Shown piece by piece: positions 16,896-24,858 of a DNA stretch of 64,000 bases. The notes beneath the pieces were generated by a model. That model ran no database searches. It saw only the letters and a list, made by a program, of their open reading frames with translations, and was not told the origin of the DNA. This DNA comes from Pseudobutyrivibrio sp. ACV-2 (GTDB lineage: Bacteria; Bacillota; Clostridia; Lachnospirales; Lachnospiraceae). Made by a program: the position numbers and the translations under genes. The first letter of the stretch is position 1; each line of letters starts with the position of its first letter. Location: NCBI RefSeq assembly GCF_900107545.1, contig NZ_FNQZ01000006.1:1-64000 (forward strand). The letters run 5' to 3'.

Positions 16896-17721
16896 GAAAA
16901 ATAGATCAATGATACAGCGTAGGCTTATTCCTACATACATATTTTTAACTATCTGCTCATTTATATCAGTATTTCCACTTTACTGGATGATTGCAGCAGC
17001 AACTAATTCGTCACTTAATGTGGCAAGAGGTTCAATTGCATTTGGAAATCAGCTTGCGGTAAACTTTGCAAACCTTTCAAAAGCTGTTCAGGGAACTCTC
17101 TGGAGCAGTATGGGAAATTCATTTCTCTATTCGATTGTACAGACTGTAGTAACACTTTTTGTGTGTTCAATAGCAGGCTATGGATTTGAGCTTTATCACG
17201 ACAAGGGCAAGGATAGACTTTTTGGAGTACTACTTCTTGCAATGATGGTTCCAGCCGTTGCAACAATGGTTCCTTTATACGGCCTTGTTTCAAAGGCAAA
17301 GCTTTTAAACTCAGTATGGGCTTTCATCCTTCCTGGTATTTCAACACCATTTATGATTATGATGTTCAGACAGAACTCAAGAAATTTTCCACCTGACATC
17401 ATGGAAGCTGCTCGTATTGATGGGCTGGCTGAATGGAAGATTTTCTTTAGGATGTATGTTCCTATCCAGAAATCAATTTATGCGGCAGCTGCAGTTATTA
17501 CATTTATGAATGCCTGGAACGCATATATGTGGCCAAAGGTTGTTATGAGCGACAACAGAGCACAGACAATGCCAATGTTCATAGCAAATATTTCAAGCGG
17601 CTACACAGTAGATTACGGAATGACAATGTTAGGAGTATTATTCTGCTCGCTTCCAACAATGATAGTATTCTTTATACTTCAGAAGCAGTTTGCAGAAGGA
17701 ATAACAGGATCGGTAAAATAA
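16888..17721 (+). CDS. Sugar ABC transporter permease 2 (MalG-like)
   Basis: A 277-residue CUT1 permease with six predicted membrane helices and the EAA loop EAARIDGLAEWKIFFRMYVP. Two GTG starts are possible (16879 and 16888). AGGTG lies at a proper distance only from the GTG at 16888. It is translationally coupled to permease 1 by the overlap, and lacZ starts 1 nt after its stop. Confidence 0.9.
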   Translation: MTKKNRSMIQRRLIPTYIFLTICSFISVFPLYWMIAAATNSSLNVARGSIAFGNQLAVNFANLSKAVQGTLWSSMGNSFLYSIVQTVVTLFVCSIAGYGFELYHDKGKDRLFGVLLLAMMVPAVATMVPLYGLVSKAKLLNSVWAFILPGISTPFMIMMFRQNSRNFPPDIMEAARIDGLAEWKIFFRMYVPIQKSIYAAAAVITFMNAWNAYMWPKVVMSDNRAQTMPMFIANISSGYTVDYGMTMLGVLFCSLPTMIVFFILQKQFAEGITGSVK

Positions 17722-17722
17722 T

Positions 17723-20700
17723 ATGGCTGAATTCAATTATGAGATTGTAAAAAATCCAAGAATTTTTCAGGAAAACAGGTTAGACCCTCACTCAGACCAC
17801 GAGTACTATGATAGCGAGGCGTATGGATATGGGGAGAAATCAAATTTCAAATATTCTTTAAATGGAATGTGGAAGTTTGAATATGCCAAAAACTACGAGT
17901 GCTGCGATAAGACGTTTTTTGAGGAAGACAGGGATTGTCATGGTTGGGACGATATAAAGGTTCCTGCCCACATTCAGATGGAAGGCTATGACAAAATAAT
18001 GTATGTAAATACACAATATCCTTGGGATGGTCATGAGGATATTGCTCCAGGGGAGATTCCGGTAGAGGAAAATCCTGTGGGAAATTACGTGAAATATTTT
18101 GAAGTCCCTGAAATGATGAAAAATGGCCCAGTGTTTATTTCCTTCCAGGGAGTGGAGAGTGGATTTGCTCTTTGGCTCAATGGTAAATACGTAGGCTACA
18201 GCGAGGATTCATTCACTCCTGCTGAGTTTGATTTGACAGCATATATTAAGCCTGGTGTAAATAAACTGGCAGTTCAGGTGTTCAAATGGACAGCCGGCAG
18301 TTGGTGCGAGGATCAGGATTTCTTTAGATTTTCGGGAATCTTTAGAGAGGTTTATCTGTATACTATTCCAGCTACACATATCAGGGATTTGCGCATCCAG
18401 ACTCTGCTTGATGACGATTATAAGGATGCCACGCTTGTCATTGATATGGAGGTCGTTGGGAGCGGCCTTGTCCAGATGACTTTGTCAGATGATGATACTG
18501 ACATTCTAAATAAAGCAAATGTAATTGAAGGTAAGAATCATCTAGAGGTTCATGTAAGAGAACCAAAGCTTTGGAGTGCAGAGAATCCTTATCTTTTCGA
18601 TTTACAGCTTAATGTATTTGGCGAGACGGGCCGATTAACCGAGGTTGTTAAGGAAAAGGTGGGCTTTAGACGCTTTGAGATGAAGGATGGAATCATGCAT
18701 CTCAATGGTAAGCGCATAGTGTTCAAGGGAGTTAATAGACACGAGTTTTCTTCTTCCACAGGGCGAGTGCTCACTGAAGAGGAAATCCTTCAGGATATTA
18801 TCACAATCAAAAAGAATAATATTAACGCTATTAGAACAAGTCACTATCCAAATCAAACTGTATTTTATAGGCTATGCGACATATTTGGACTATATGTTAT
18901 CGATGAGACAAACCTAGAAACTCACGGAACCTGGCAGGTGCCAATCCTTATTTCAAAGGTAAAGGGCAATGATTATGCAGTGCCTGGTGATAGGCCAGAA
19001 TTCACAGAAAATGTAATAGACAGAGCTCACAATATGTTTGAGCGAGATAAAAATCACCCTTGCATCCTGATTTGGTCTCTTGGAAACGAGAGTTATGGCG
19101 GTACAAATATGCGCAAGATGCAGGATAAATTCCATGAGTGGGATGATACGCGACTGGTACACTATGAAAGTGTATTTAACGACAGACGTGTAGATATATC
19201 AGACATGGAATCTACTATGTATGTGCCTGTAAGTGGAATTAAAAAATGGTTAATGGAAAACGAAGGCAAGCCATATATCAACTGTGAATATATGCATGCC
19301 ATGGGAAATTCCCTTGGTGCCATGTTTAAGTACACAGAGCTTGCTTACGAGGAGCCGCGATTCCAAGGAGGTTTCATCTGGGATTATATAGACCAGGCCA
19401 TAACCACTACAGATTGCTACGGTGAGGAATTTGAAGGCTATGGCGGAGATTTTGACGACAGACCAAACGATGGTAGCTTCTCAGGTGATGGTATCTGCTA
19501 CAGCAAGGGCAGACTTCCAAGCCCAAAAATGCAGGAAGTAAAATACGACTATCAGAACATAAAAATCACTATAGAAGATGGCAAGGCTCATATAGAAAAT
19601 AGAAATCTGTTTACAGATACAAATGAGTTTACTGCCATTCTTACAGTTGAAAAACTAGGTGAACTGATAGTAGAAGAGGAATTTACAATAGACTGTCCTC
19701 CGCTTGAAAGTGTTGATTATGAGCTAGAGCTTGATTTACCAAAGGACAATGAATATGTGGTGACATTATCGTTTGTACTTTCCGAGGACGAGCTTTGGGC
19801 GCCAAAGGGACATGAGATAGCCTATGGCCAGGCCACAGTGGGTAGATTTGTTTATCCTAGAGAAAAGGGACTTCCATTAAAGGTCACAAAAGGCTTCCAC
19901 AACGTAGGAATTAAGGGTGCAGATTTTGAGGTGTTATTTGTATATCAAAGAGGCTTGAGCTCTTACAAATACCATAATAGAGAACTTTTAAAGCGTGTGG
20001 TTTTGCCTAATTTCTGGCGTGCAATGACAGAAAATGATTTGGCAAATCAGCTGCCATTCAGAGCAGGGCAGTGGAAACTGGCAAGCAAATATCTGGCTAC
20101 AAATATTATGGATGAAAATGTAAGCGAGGCGCCACAGATAGTGGAGGAAGAAGACTGTGTAAAGGTTACATACACCTATCATCTTCCAACAAGGCCAGCA
20201 GGAGTGTGTCACGTATCGTACATCGTCCATACAGACGGCATGATTGACTGCACATTAAAACTTCCAAAATCAGCTGAAATTGGCGAGCTTCCAGAGCTTT
20301 CTATGGTATTTGCATTTGATAAAAAGCTGTCTAATCTTCAGTGGTATGGCAAAGGCCCAGAGGAAACATATCCTGACAAGGATCATGCAAAGCTTGGAGT
20401 ATTTAACAACAAGGTCGAGGATAATGTAACCAAGAATCTGGTTCCTCAGGAATGTGGTAACCATCAGGAAGTGCGTTTCGCTAAAATCACTGATGATAAA
20501 GGTGATGGAGTGATTTTCCTACCTGGAAAACTGGGATTTTCAGCACTGCCATATACAGTCCATGAAATAGACGAAGCTATGCACCATACAGAACTTCCAA
20601 AGCCACACTTCACGCATGTGAGAGTGGGACAGCAAATGGGTGTTGCAGGAGACGATACCTGGGGTGCAAAAACCCATCCAGAATTCATGCTTGATAACAG

Positions 20701-20740
20701 CAAAGATATGCAGATTTCCTTTAGTTTTAAGGGGATTTAA
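17723..20740 (+). CDS. lacZ: Beta-galactosidase, glycoside hydrolase family 2 (LacZ type)
   Basis: A 1005-residue LacZ-type enzyme, full length for the family. It contains the N-terminal sugar-binding and immunoglobulin-like domains, the TIM barrel with the signature NRHEF...TSHYP, the acid/base Glu in WSLGNESYGG (near residue 455), the nucleophile Glu in INCEYMHAMGNSLG (near residue 522) and the C-terminal Bgal_small_N domain (KGPEETYPDKDHAKLG). No signal peptide is present, so it acts in the cytosol on the imported galactoside, releasing galactose for GalK. It starts directly behind the permease genes, which ties its substrate to that transporter. Confidence 0.95.
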   Translation: MAEFNYEIVKNPRIFQENRLDPHSDHEYYDSEAYGYGEKSNFKYSLNGMWKFEYAKNYECCDKTFFEEDRDCHGWDDIKVPAHIQMEGYDKIMYVNTQYPWDGHEDIAPGEIPVEENPVGNYVKYFEVPEMMKNGPVFISFQGVESGFALWLNGKYVGYSEDSFTPAEFDLTAYIKPGVNKLAVQVFKWTAGSWCEDQDFFRFSGIFREVYLYTIPATHIRDLRIQTLLDDDYKDATLVIDMEVVGSGLVQMTLSDDDTDILNKANVIEGKNHLEVHVREPKLWSAENPYLFDLQLNVFGETGRLTEVVKEKVGFRRFEMKDGIMHLNGKRIVFKGVNRHEFSSSTGRVLTEEEILQDIITIKKNNINAIRTSHYPNQTVFYRLCDIFGLYVIDETNLETHGTWQVPILISKVKGNDYAVPGDRPEFTENVIDRAHNMFERDKNHPCILIWSLGNESYGGTNMRKMQDKFHEWDDTRLVHYESVFNDRRVDISDMESTMYVPVSGIKKWLMENEGKPYINCEYMHAMGNSLGAMFKYTELAYEEPRFQGGFIWDYIDQAITTTDCYGEEFEGYGGDFDDRPNDGSFSGDGICYSKGRLPSPKMQEVKYDYQNIKITIEDGKAHIENRNLFTDTNEFTAILTVEKLGELIVEEEFTIDCPPLESVDYELELDLPKDNEYVVTLSFVLSEDELWAPKGHEIAYGQATVGRFVYPREKGLPLKVTKGFHNVGIKGADFEVLFVYQRGLSSYKYHNRELLKRVVLPNFWRAMTENDLANQLPFRAGQWKLASKYLATNIMDENVSEAPQIVEEEDCVKVTYTYHLPTRPAGVCHVSYIVHTDGMIDCTLKLPKSAEIGELPELSMVFAFDKKLSNLQWYGKGPEETYPDKDHAKLGVFNNKVEDNVTKNLVPQECGNHQEVRFAKITDDKGDGVIFLPGKLGFSALPYTVHEIDEAMHHTELPKPHFTHVRVGQQMGVAGDDTWGAKTHPEFMLDNSKDMQISFSFKGI

Positions 20741-20744
20741 GTTA

Positions 20745-20784
20745 TAATAATTGTCGACTGCATTGGGCAGCCGGCAATTATTTT
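20745..20784 (+). other. Intergenic hairpin after lacZ
   Basis: AATAATTGTCG and CGGCAATTATT form an imperfect long stem with a CTGC/GCAG inner hairpin, followed by TTTA. It could attenuate or stabilise the lacZ transcript ahead of the next gene. Confidence 0.45.
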
Positions 20785-20799
20785 ATGGAGGGTAGAATT

Positions 20800-21327
20800 A
20801 TGTTTGAATCAAATGACACATTCGTTGAAGATGCTGTAAAGGTAAAGGAAACAGCTCAGGATAGAACCAGAAAACTTGGACTTATGGCCATGTGCCTTGT
20901 TTCTTTAGGTGCTTTTACTGCAATGAACAATCATCTAAAGTTCTTTTTCCTTATCGTATTTATTGTTTTAATGATTATTGATTTGTTTTTAATTGTTAAC
21001 AATAACAACGTTGAATACGAGTATGACTATACAAACGGGAGTCTCGAAATCGCAAAGATTATTAACAATTCTAAGCGAAAATCAGTTGTGGCAGTCGAAT
21101 CTGCACAATTAAAGATGGTTGCTGCTGTTGGAACAAACGAATCTTTGAAGTATGATCATGTAAAGCTTAAAACATACGACTGTAGTGCACATGATGAAGA
21201 GATGAAAGATTACATCTTAGTAGCTCATGAAGAGGAAAAAGGATACGATTTCAAGGTAATATTCACACCTTCAGACAAGTTGCTTACAGCTATGGAAAGA
21301 TATAACAAGAGAGATATTTATCGCTAG
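20800..21327 (+). CDS. Small two-helix membrane protein, unknown function
   Basis: A 175-residue protein with two adjacent hydrophobic segments (about 26-65, LGLMAMCLVSLGAFTAM and FFFLIVFIVLMIIDLFLIV) and a soluble C-terminal domain (EYEYDYTNGSLEIAKI, FTPSDKLLTAMERYNKRDIYR). It resembles uncharacterised Lachnospiraceae membrane proteins; I cannot name its role. The ATG at 20785 overlaps the GGAGGG ribosome binding site, so the ATG at 20800 is chosen. It sits between lacZ and galK, but the family does not look sugar-specific. Confidence 0.7.
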   Translation: MFESNDTFVEDAVKVKETAQDRTRKLGLMAMCLVSLGAFTAMNNHLKFFFLIVFIVLMIIDLFLIVNNNNVEYEYDYTNGSLEIAKIINNSKRKSVVAVESAQLKMVAAVGTNESLKYDHVKLKTYDCSAHDEEMKDYILVAHEEEKGYDFKVIFTPSDKLLTAMERYNKRDIYR

Positions 21328-21375
21328 CCTTCCCCCTATGGGGAATGGGGTGTCAGCGCAGCTGACGGATGAGGG
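21327..21375. repeat. REP-like palindromic element, copy 2
   Basis: TTCCCC/GGGGAA (21330-21335 with 21340-21345), then GTCAGC/GCTGAC (21352-21366), ending GGATGAGGG. It has the same two-hairpin design and matching blocks as 14269-14315. Confidence 0.7.
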
Positions 21376-21390
21376 TAAAAGGAGAATTAA

Positions 21391-22560
21391 ATGAACGAGA
21401 AAGAGTTAAAGGTTTTATTTGAAGAAAAATTTGGCGGCGAAGGGGATATCCGCACATATTTTGCGCCAGGTCGTGTAAATCTCATTGGAGAGCACACAGA
21501 CTACAATGGTGGACACGTATTTCCATGTGCTTTAACAATCGGCACATATGCAGTGGCCAGAAAGCGCTCAGATAATGTGATTAAGCTTTACTCTGCAAAT
21601 TTAGATCAATGCGGAGTAATCGAAAGCAGTCTCGATGATTTAGTAAACAAGGACGAATATAGTTGGGCTAACTATCCACTAGGTGTGGTTTGGGCACTAA
21701 AAGAGAAGGGTTCAGAGATTAAATCAGGATTTGAAATGTGCGTTTGGGGCAATATTCCCAACGGTTCAGGCCTTTCATCATCAGCATCCCTTGAGGTACT
21801 CACAGGTACAGCCCTTACAGACCTATTCGGATTAGATAAAACCATGACAGAACTTGCCCTTATTGGTCAGTACTCTGAGAACAATTTCAATGGTTGCAAC
21901 TGCGGAATAATGGACCAATTTGCTGTAGCAATGGGACAAAAAGACCACGCCATTTTCCTTGACTGTGCAGATTTATCCTATGAGTATGCCAACGTAAAGC
22001 TCGAAGGCGCAAAAATCGTTATTACCAATTCAAAAGTAAAGCATTCACTTGTTGATAGCGCATACAACGACAGAAGAAATGAGAGTTCACAGGCCCTCGC
22101 AGACCTTCAGACGGTATGTGGCATCAATACACTTGGAGAGCTTACAGATGAAGAGTTTGAAAAATACGGCACAGCTATCAAAGACGAGGTATGCTACAGA
22201 CGTGCGAAGCATGCAGTATCTGAAAACCAGCGTACTATCAAGGCTGTTGAAGCTCTTAACAACAACGATATAGAAACCTTTGGAAAGCTTATGAATGCAA
22301 GCCATATCTCACTTCGTGATGACTATGAGGTATCCTGCGAAGAGGTTGATTTCCTTGTAGAAACAGAGTGGAGCGTACCAGGCGTAATCGGAGCACGTAT
22401 CACAGGCGGTGGTTTCGGAGGTTGTACTGTAGCCATTGTAAAGGACGAGGCAGTAGACAATTTCAAAGAAACTGTAGGCAAGGCCTACAAGGAAAAATAC
22501 AATTTGGACGCTGAATTCTATGTAGTAGAGATAGGCGACGGCGCCAAGAGAATAGCTTAA
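21391..22560 (+). CDS. galK: Galactokinase
   Basis: A 389-residue GHMP kinase phosphorylating galactose to galactose 1-phosphate in the Leloir pathway. The galactokinase signature GRVNLIGEHTDYNGG is near residue 28, the ATP loop PNGSGLSSSASLEV near 125, and the third motif ITGGGFGGCTVAI near 340. It takes the galactose released by LacZ. The start has AAGGAGAATTAA directly before it. The REP-like element precedes it, and a bidirectional terminator follows. Epimerase and uridylyltransferase genes are not in this window. Confidence 0.95.
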   Translation: MNEKELKVLFEEKFGGEGDIRTYFAPGRVNLIGEHTDYNGGHVFPCALTIGTYAVARKRSDNVIKLYSANLDQCGVIESSLDDLVNKDEYSWANYPLGVVWALKEKGSEIKSGFEMCVWGNIPNGSGLSSSASLEVLTGTALTDLFGLDKTMTELALIGQYSENNFNGCNCGIMDQFAVAMGQKDHAIFLDCADLSYEYANVKLEGAKIVITNSKVKHSLVDSAYNDRRNESSQALADLQTVCGINTLGELTDEEFEKYGTAIKDEVCYRRAKHAVSENQRTIKAVEALNNNDIETFGKLMNASHISLRDDYEVSCEEVDFLVETEWSVPGVIGARITGGGFGGCTVAIVKDEAVDNFKETVGKAYKEKYNLDAEFYVVEIGDGAKRIA

Positions 22561-22567
22561 AATACGA

Positions 22568-22596
22568 AAGAGCCACCTTGTTATGAGGTGGCTCTT
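22568..22596. terminator. Convergent terminator of galK and the CdaR-like gene
   Basis: AAGAGCCACCT (22568-22578) and AGGTGGCTCTT (22586-22596) form a perfect 11-bp stem. The right part overlaps the last codons of the minus-strand regulator. Confidence 0.75.
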
Positions 22597-23498
22597 ATAT
22601 AATTGTAAAGCATAAGTGACAGCTTTACAGTGATAGCATCTGAGAATTTTCTTACATCATATCCCGTCAAATCGGCGAATTTATCAAGTCTATATATAAG
22701 CGTATTACGGTGAATAAACATTTTGCGGCTAGTCTCAGCAAGAGATAGATCATTGTCGAAAAACGACTCTAAAAGGTTCAGAGTTTCCTCGTCAAGGTGC
22801 GATAAGGTGTCAACATTTATATGAGAATTCAGGTAGATTTCAACCTCTGGAAGAGGAACATTGTAAAGCAATCTACCGAGCCCGAGCACACTGTAGGAAT
22901 ATACTTTGTCAGTGCTCCTAAAGGTATTTCCGATGTGCATACCCATCACGATATCCTTGTAGCACTTTGGCAAATCCGTGAATTTATGAATAGGAACATC
23001 GTAGGAAACTTTAAATGAAATGAAAGCCTCACTTTCAAGCATATCCAAAAATTCATGACAGTATTGATTAATTTCATCGGGATTAGGATATTTTTCAAAA
23101 TGAAGAATTAGCAAAATATGAGATGAATCAATTTCGATAAGAGCATCCTGGGAATCTGGCAAAAGACTCTTAAGAAGAGAAACTGCTTCTTTAGTATAGT
23201 CCTGCTGGCTCTCCAAATAAAAAAGCATTCTAATGGCATCTTCCTTGATGTGGAAGCGATGGATGTAGGCTGCAGCGTCAGAATATGCCAATTCTCTGGT
23301 GACGAAAGCTCTGTAAAATGAGCTTTTAGAATCCAGCACATTGAATCTGACAACCATTTCCTTAAGCTTATTAATCGTTTCCTCGTCAGATAAAGAGGAA
23401 TCTGTAATATCAAAGTTAATACCTGTAGCTTTATTTAATTGTTCCAGTAATTTTAATTTTTTTGTTTCTAAATCCATAAAAAAAGAGGTACCTTTCAA
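22581..23498 (-). CDS. PucR/CdaR-like transcriptional regulator
   Basis: A 305-residue protein whose C-terminus is the PucR-type helix-turn-helix (LSLAETSRKMFIHRNTLI, then LDKFADLTGYDVR), used by CdaR and other sugar- or purine-responsive regulators. The N-terminal ~200 residues are a less conserved sensor. It lies behind the ABC ATPase gene with the same orientation, so it may control that gene or the galactoside genes. A TTG start at 23498 is 7 nt behind GGAGG. An ATG at 23477 is the alternative. Both lie in or next to a terminator-like hairpin. Confidence 0.75.
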   Translation of the reverse strand: MKGTSFFMDLETKKLKLLEQLNKATGINFDITDSSLSDEETINKLKEMVVRFNVLDSKSSFYRAFVTRELAYSDAAAYIHRFHIKEDAIRMLFYLESQQDYTKEAVSLLKSLLPDSQDALIEIDSSHILLILHFEKYPNPDEINQYCHEFLDMLESEAFISFKVSYDVPIHKFTDLPKCYKDIVMGMHIGNTFRSTDKVYSYSVLGLGRLLYNVPLPEVEIYLNSHINVDTLSHLDEETLNLLESFFDNDLSLAETSRKMFIHRNTLIYRLDKFADLTGYDVRKFSDAITVKLSLMLYNYIRATS

Positions 23499-23509
23499 AA
23501 AGATACCTC
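23477..23509 (-). promoter_or_regulatory. Terminator-like hairpin containing the start region of the CdaR-like gene
   Basis: On the minus strand GAGGTATC (23509-23502) pairs with GGTACCTC (23492-23485), one G-U, 9-nt loop, then seven T residues leading to an in-frame ATG. The left arm contains the GGAGG ribosome binding site, and the loop holds the TTG start. Folding would both stop transcription from the ATPase gene and hide the start. Confidence 0.6.
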
Positions 23510-23539
23510 CATTTTAAATCAATGTATTTAACTAATCAA

Positions 23540-24646
23540 TTAGTTAGCAATTGTAAGCTCTGTGTCCTTATCGAAGAAGTGAGCCTTTTCCATATCAAGA
23601 GCAAACTTAACTGTGTCGCCACCTCTAGCTGTTGTACGTGGGTCAACTCTTGCTGTAACCTGAGTTCCAGCATAATCGAAGTATAAGTAAACCTCAGCAC
23701 CAAGAAGCTCGTATACAGAAATCTTAGCTTCGATAACAGATGATGTCTGTGTATCAACGAAGATCTGTGAATCATGAATATCTTCTGGACGGATACCAAG
23801 GATAACTGCCTTGTTTGCATAACCAGCATCCTTAAGAGTCTTTGTCTTTGCTGGTGGAATCTGAAGAGATGCACCGTTAACCTGGATAGCTGAGCAATCA
23901 GCATTAAGTGTTCCCTCAAGGAAGTTCATCTGTGGAGAACCGATGAATCCAGCAACGAAGAGGTTGCATGGCTTCTGGTAAAGGTTAGCTGGTGTATCGA
24001 TCTGCTGAACAATACCATCCTTCATAACAACGATTCTTGTACCAAGTGTCATAGCCTCTGTCTGATCGTGTGTAACGTAGATCATTGTAGCTCCAAGTGA
24101 GTCATGAAGCTTAGAAATCTCAGTTCTCATCTGAACACGAAGCTTTGCATCAAGGTTTGAAAGAGGCTCATCCATAAGGAATACCTTAGGATTACGAACG
24201 ATTGCACGACCCATAGCAACACGCTGTCTCTGACCACCTGAAAGAGCCTTTGGCTTTCTGTCAAGGAGCTTCTCAAGGTCAAGAATTCTAGCTGCCTCAC
24301 GTACCTTCTTGTCGATTTCGTCCTTTGGTACTTTACGAAGCTTAAGACCAAATGCCATGTTATCGTAAACTGTCATATGTGGGTAAAGAGCGTAGTTCTG
24401 GAATACCATTGCGATATCTCTGTCCTTAGGCTCTACGTCATTCATAAGCTTTCCATCGATGAGAAGCTCACCTGAAGAAATCTCTTCAAGACCAGCGATC
24501 ATACGAAGTGTTGTAGACTTTCCACATCCAGAAGGTCCTACGAAGATGATGAACTCCTTATCTTTAATGTCAAGGTTGAAATCCTTAACAGCGTGGAAAC
24601 CATTAGGGTATTTCTTGTTAATGTCTTTTAATACGATGTCTGCCAT
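23540..24646 (-). CDS. msmX: Multiple-sugar ABC transporter ATPase (MsmX/UgpC type)
   Basis: A 368-residue CUT1 ATPase with Walker A GPSGCGKST (near 37), Q-loop FQNYALYPH, signature LSGGQRQRV, Walker B VFLMDEPLSNLD, the switch His in YVTHDQTEA and a C-terminal TOBE/regulatory domain. Such ATPases are often shared by several sugar importers in Firmicutes. The importer at 14.5-17.7 kb has no ATPase of its own, so this protein is the likely partner. UgpC/MalK naming is equally possible. The gene has its own strong promoter (24708-24736). Confidence 0.9.
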   Translation of the reverse strand: MADIVLKDINKKYPNGFHAVKDFNLDIKDKEFIIFVGPSGCGKSTTLRMIAGLEEISSGELLIDGKLMNDVEPKDRDIAMVFQNYALYPHMTVYDNMAFGLKLRKVPKDEIDKKVREAARILDLEKLLDRKPKALSGGQRQRVAMGRAIVRNPKVFLMDEPLSNLDAKLRVQMRTEISKLHDSLGATMIYVTHDQTEAMTLGTRIVVMKDGIVQQIDTPANLYQKPCNLFVAGFIGSPQMNFLEGTLNADCSAIQVNGASLQIPPAKTKTLKDAGYANKAVILGIRPEDIHDSQIFVDTQTSSVIEAKISVYELLGAEVYLYFDYAGTQVTARVDPRTTARGGDTVKFALDMEKAHFFDKDTELTIAN

Positions 24647-24707
24647 AATAAAAATCCTCTCTTTAAATATCTTTTGTAAAAATTGGGTTACCCCTTAACT
24701 AATAACG

Positions 24708-24736
24708 ATTATAGAAAATGTCTAAATTGTGAACAA
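24708..24736 (-). promoter_or_regulatory. Promoter of the msmX-like gene
   Basis: On the minus strand TTGTTC (24736-24731), 17 nt, TATAAT (24713-24708). Confidence 0.65.
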
Positions 24737-24808
24737 TGTTAGAATAACCAAAAAATCCAAAAACCTTTCGGTGTTTTGACGATAAATTAGTCAAGATAAC
24801 GGATGTTA

Positions 24809-24817
24809 TGTTATAAT
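24809..24817 (+). promoter_or_regulatory. Extended -10 promoter of gdpP
   Basis: TGTTATAAT is a perfect extended -10 element. No good -35 hexamer is visible. It lies about 40 nt before the gdpP start. Confidence 0.5.
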
Positions 24818-24858
24818 GACCCCAAAGGGATTATTGTAACAATCGGGAGAATTGAAAT

